64,000 nt of DNA. It comes from Bacteriovoracaceae bacterium UBA6144. Its GTDB lineage: Bacteria > Bdellovibrionota > Bacteriovoracia > Bacteriovoracales > Bacteriovoracaceae. Within the stretch, counting starts at the first letter, position 1. Each line of letters begins with the position of its first letter. The translations under genes and the position numbers were made by a program. The notes below the pieces were generated by a model. That model saw only the letters and a list, made by a program, of their open reading frames with translations, did not search any database and had not been told where the DNA came from. This document shows, piece by piece, positions 62,708 to 64,000 of the stretch. Location of the stretch: contig DIVA01000052.1 in assembly GCA_002435705.1 (NCBI GenBank), positions 124,001 to 188,000 of the forward strand. Reading direction: 5' to 3'.

Positions 62708-64000
62708 ATGCTCAGATACGCCTTTGTCCTCTTGATGACCTTATCCTGCACCTCCCCCGAGGCGCAAAGAGGTATTGCCTCCTTAGAAGAAGCCGAATCA
62801 GCTCAAAGATTTCAATCTCAGGAAGACATTCAAGCGGCCTACAACGAATTACTCACCATCTATTCTCAGGCCTATGACGATCTAGAGCTCTTTGATCAGT
62901 CTCTTGATTCAGGGCCTATCAATTTGTTGGAAAATCCCCATTACCCCAAGCTGATTGCTTCAAGAATTAAGATCGAGGAGCTAGACCACGAACTCGAAAC
63001 ATTTATTCAATTTCATTATGGTCAGACTCTCAACGCGAACCTAAGCCTTGATGCCAGACGAGACTCATTAGAGAAACTCAAATGGATCAGCTCTTTTGTC
63101 ACAGTTGATTATGATCTTTTGTATCAATATATTTATTTTGAAAAGATGAATAAGCTCTCTCAAGAACTTCTGGTTGATCTTGGCAAAAAAGCTAGTGATC
63201 CCATGCTTAAGGATCTAGATGATTTTTACCTGAGTCTTTTTCAAAAATTTTCAGTAAAAATTCCACATTTTAAAAATGTAAAAAGACAGGTTAAAGAGAA
63301 AAACAAATCTCTCTCGAAGGCACGGGAAAATATTTTTCGCTCGGTTGAATCCCTGGCCCAGGAAATCAAAGTTGATTTTAATAAAAATTCAAAAAATCTT
63401 ACCTCCCCCCGTTTTTATCCCACTGCGGAGAGGGCAGGAAATATTACAGGTAATGAATTTCCAGCAAAAATCTGGTCTCTCACTTTTGATGATGGCCCCG
63501 GAAGCTCAAACACTCTCAAAGTAATGAATAATCTAAAAAAACATTCTATGCGCGCGAGTTTTTTTCAGGTCACTAAAAACGCAAAACTGCTACCACAAGT
63601 AACCAAGGCACTGGTTGATAATGGCATGGAAATCGCTTGTCACTCTTATGGTCATCGGGAAACACCGAAGCTTAATAGCGAGCAGAGAAACTACGAGATC
63701 CGCACGGCTTCACAGGATTTGGCAAAAATTTCACAACGACCCATGCAGTTCTATCGTCTGCCTTACGGTGCTGGAGTGGGCGTGGCCGATATCCGCGCTC
63801 GTATTGCAGAAAGCAACATGATTCATGTCTTTTGGAACGTCGATACTCTTGACTGGATGGCCCAACCTCCCGCAGACATCGTGGCACGTACCATCAAGCA
63901 AGTCCGTGCAACGACAAAAGATGCCGGCGTGATTCTTTTCCATGATATCCATGATCGAACGGTCATTGCTTCAGAAGAAGTCATGCGTTTTTTAAATCAA
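62708..64000 (+). CDS. Polysaccharide deacetylase lipoprotein, partial
   Basis: 431 residues, running off the right edge. GAGGAG precedes ATG 62708. Lipobox LSC at residue 14 indicates a lipoprotein. A helical region (about 20-240) precedes the NodB domain: SLTFDDGPG (Asp pair), IACHSYGHRE (metal His), RLPYGAG, WNVDTLDW and LFHDIHDRT (C-terminal His). Removes acetyl groups from polysaccharide or peptidoglycan in the envelope. The helical front part is not a known domain. The C-terminus is not seen. Confidence 0.9.
   Translation, partial: MLRYAFVLLMTLSCTSPEAQRGIASLEEAESAQRFQSQEDIQAAYNELLTIYSQAYDDLELFDQSLDSGPINLLENPHYPKLIASRIKIEELDHELETFIQFHYGQTLNANLSLDARRDSLEKLKWISSFVTVDYDLLYQYIYFEKMNKLSQELLVDLGKKASDPMLKDLDDFYLSLFQKFSVKIPHFKNVKRQVKEKNKSLSKARENIFRSVESLAQEIKVDFNKNSKNLTSPRFYPTAERAGNITGNEFPAKIWSLTFDDGPGSSNTLKVMNNLKKHSMRASFFQVTKNAKLLPQVTKALVDNGMEIACHSYGHRETPKLNSEQRNYEIRTASQDLAKISQRPMQFYRLPYGAGVGVADIRARIAESNMIHVFWNVDTLDWMAQPPADIVARTIKQVRATTKDAGVILFHDIHDRTVIASEEVMRFLNQ

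Noticed and set aside
1..64000. tRNA, rRNA, CRISPR, insertion sequence, prophage
   Set aside because: No cloverleaf, repeat-spacer, transposase or phage signature was found by reading both strands; short or divergent items could be missed without a search tool.

Overview
The window reads as a compact Gram-negative chromosome of moderate GC with almost no intergenic space. It carries many proteins with Sec or lipoprotein signals, a beta-barrel protein ending in Phe, PilZ/HD and receiver proteins, HtpX with a heat-shock-like promoter, and an unusual number of S-adenosylmethionine (SAM) methyltransferases. This best fits the Bdellovibrionota (Bacteriovorax/Peredibacter-like). That placement is inferred from gene content; there is no rRNA in the window to confirm it. 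I saw no tRNA, rRNA, CRISPR array, insertion sequence or prophage.

Layout. 1-6.7 kb: the end of an acyltransferase protein of a polyketide or polyunsaturated-fatty-acid type synthase, a MacB/LolCDE-type ABC transporter, a LolA-like periplasmic protein and a beta-barrel, which together look like a lipid export route. 6.8-11.3 kb: a lipoprotein methyltransferase, a HODM-type (DUF3445) haem demethylase, a fatty acid hydroxylase and a CapA-like protein. 11.3-14.1 kb: an AT-rich block with two unknown secreted-protein genes, one frameshifted at a run of nine T, and a 52-residue ORF. 14.8-23.2 kb: six overlapping genes (GH3-type adenylating enzyme, Rieske oxygenase, GNAT-like protein, RnfD/FG-GAP/UnbV fusion, second GNAT-like protein, cryptochrome/photolyase-like flavoprotein). 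This is the best candidate for an undescribed system.

23-37 kb: thiopurine methyltransferase-like protein, N2227-like methyltransferase with a PqqD-like tail, DoxX, glycerophosphodiesterase, response regulator with TatD, several RNA methyltransferases (RlmI-, RlmM-, TrmH-, MnmC-like), an L,D-transpeptidase-like protein, HtpX and nitronate monooxygenase. 37.5-45.2 kb: two ~1000-residue secreted paralogues flanking an alpha/beta hydrolase and a methyltransferase. 45-52 kb: methyltransferase, HPF-FadD, a PilZ-HD protein, and an aldonolactone oxidase with a PLP fold-III enzyme. 52-64 kb: a large subtilase lipoprotein, the MoxR-DUF58-transglutaminase operon, a double-receiver-like protein, TrmK with a winged-helix protein, and a partial polysaccharide deacetylase lipoprotein.

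Operon logic is strong, with many same-strand genes overlapping by 1-26 nt. Convergent pairs often overlap too, and five share one 4-nt stop signal, so few intrinsic terminators are visible.
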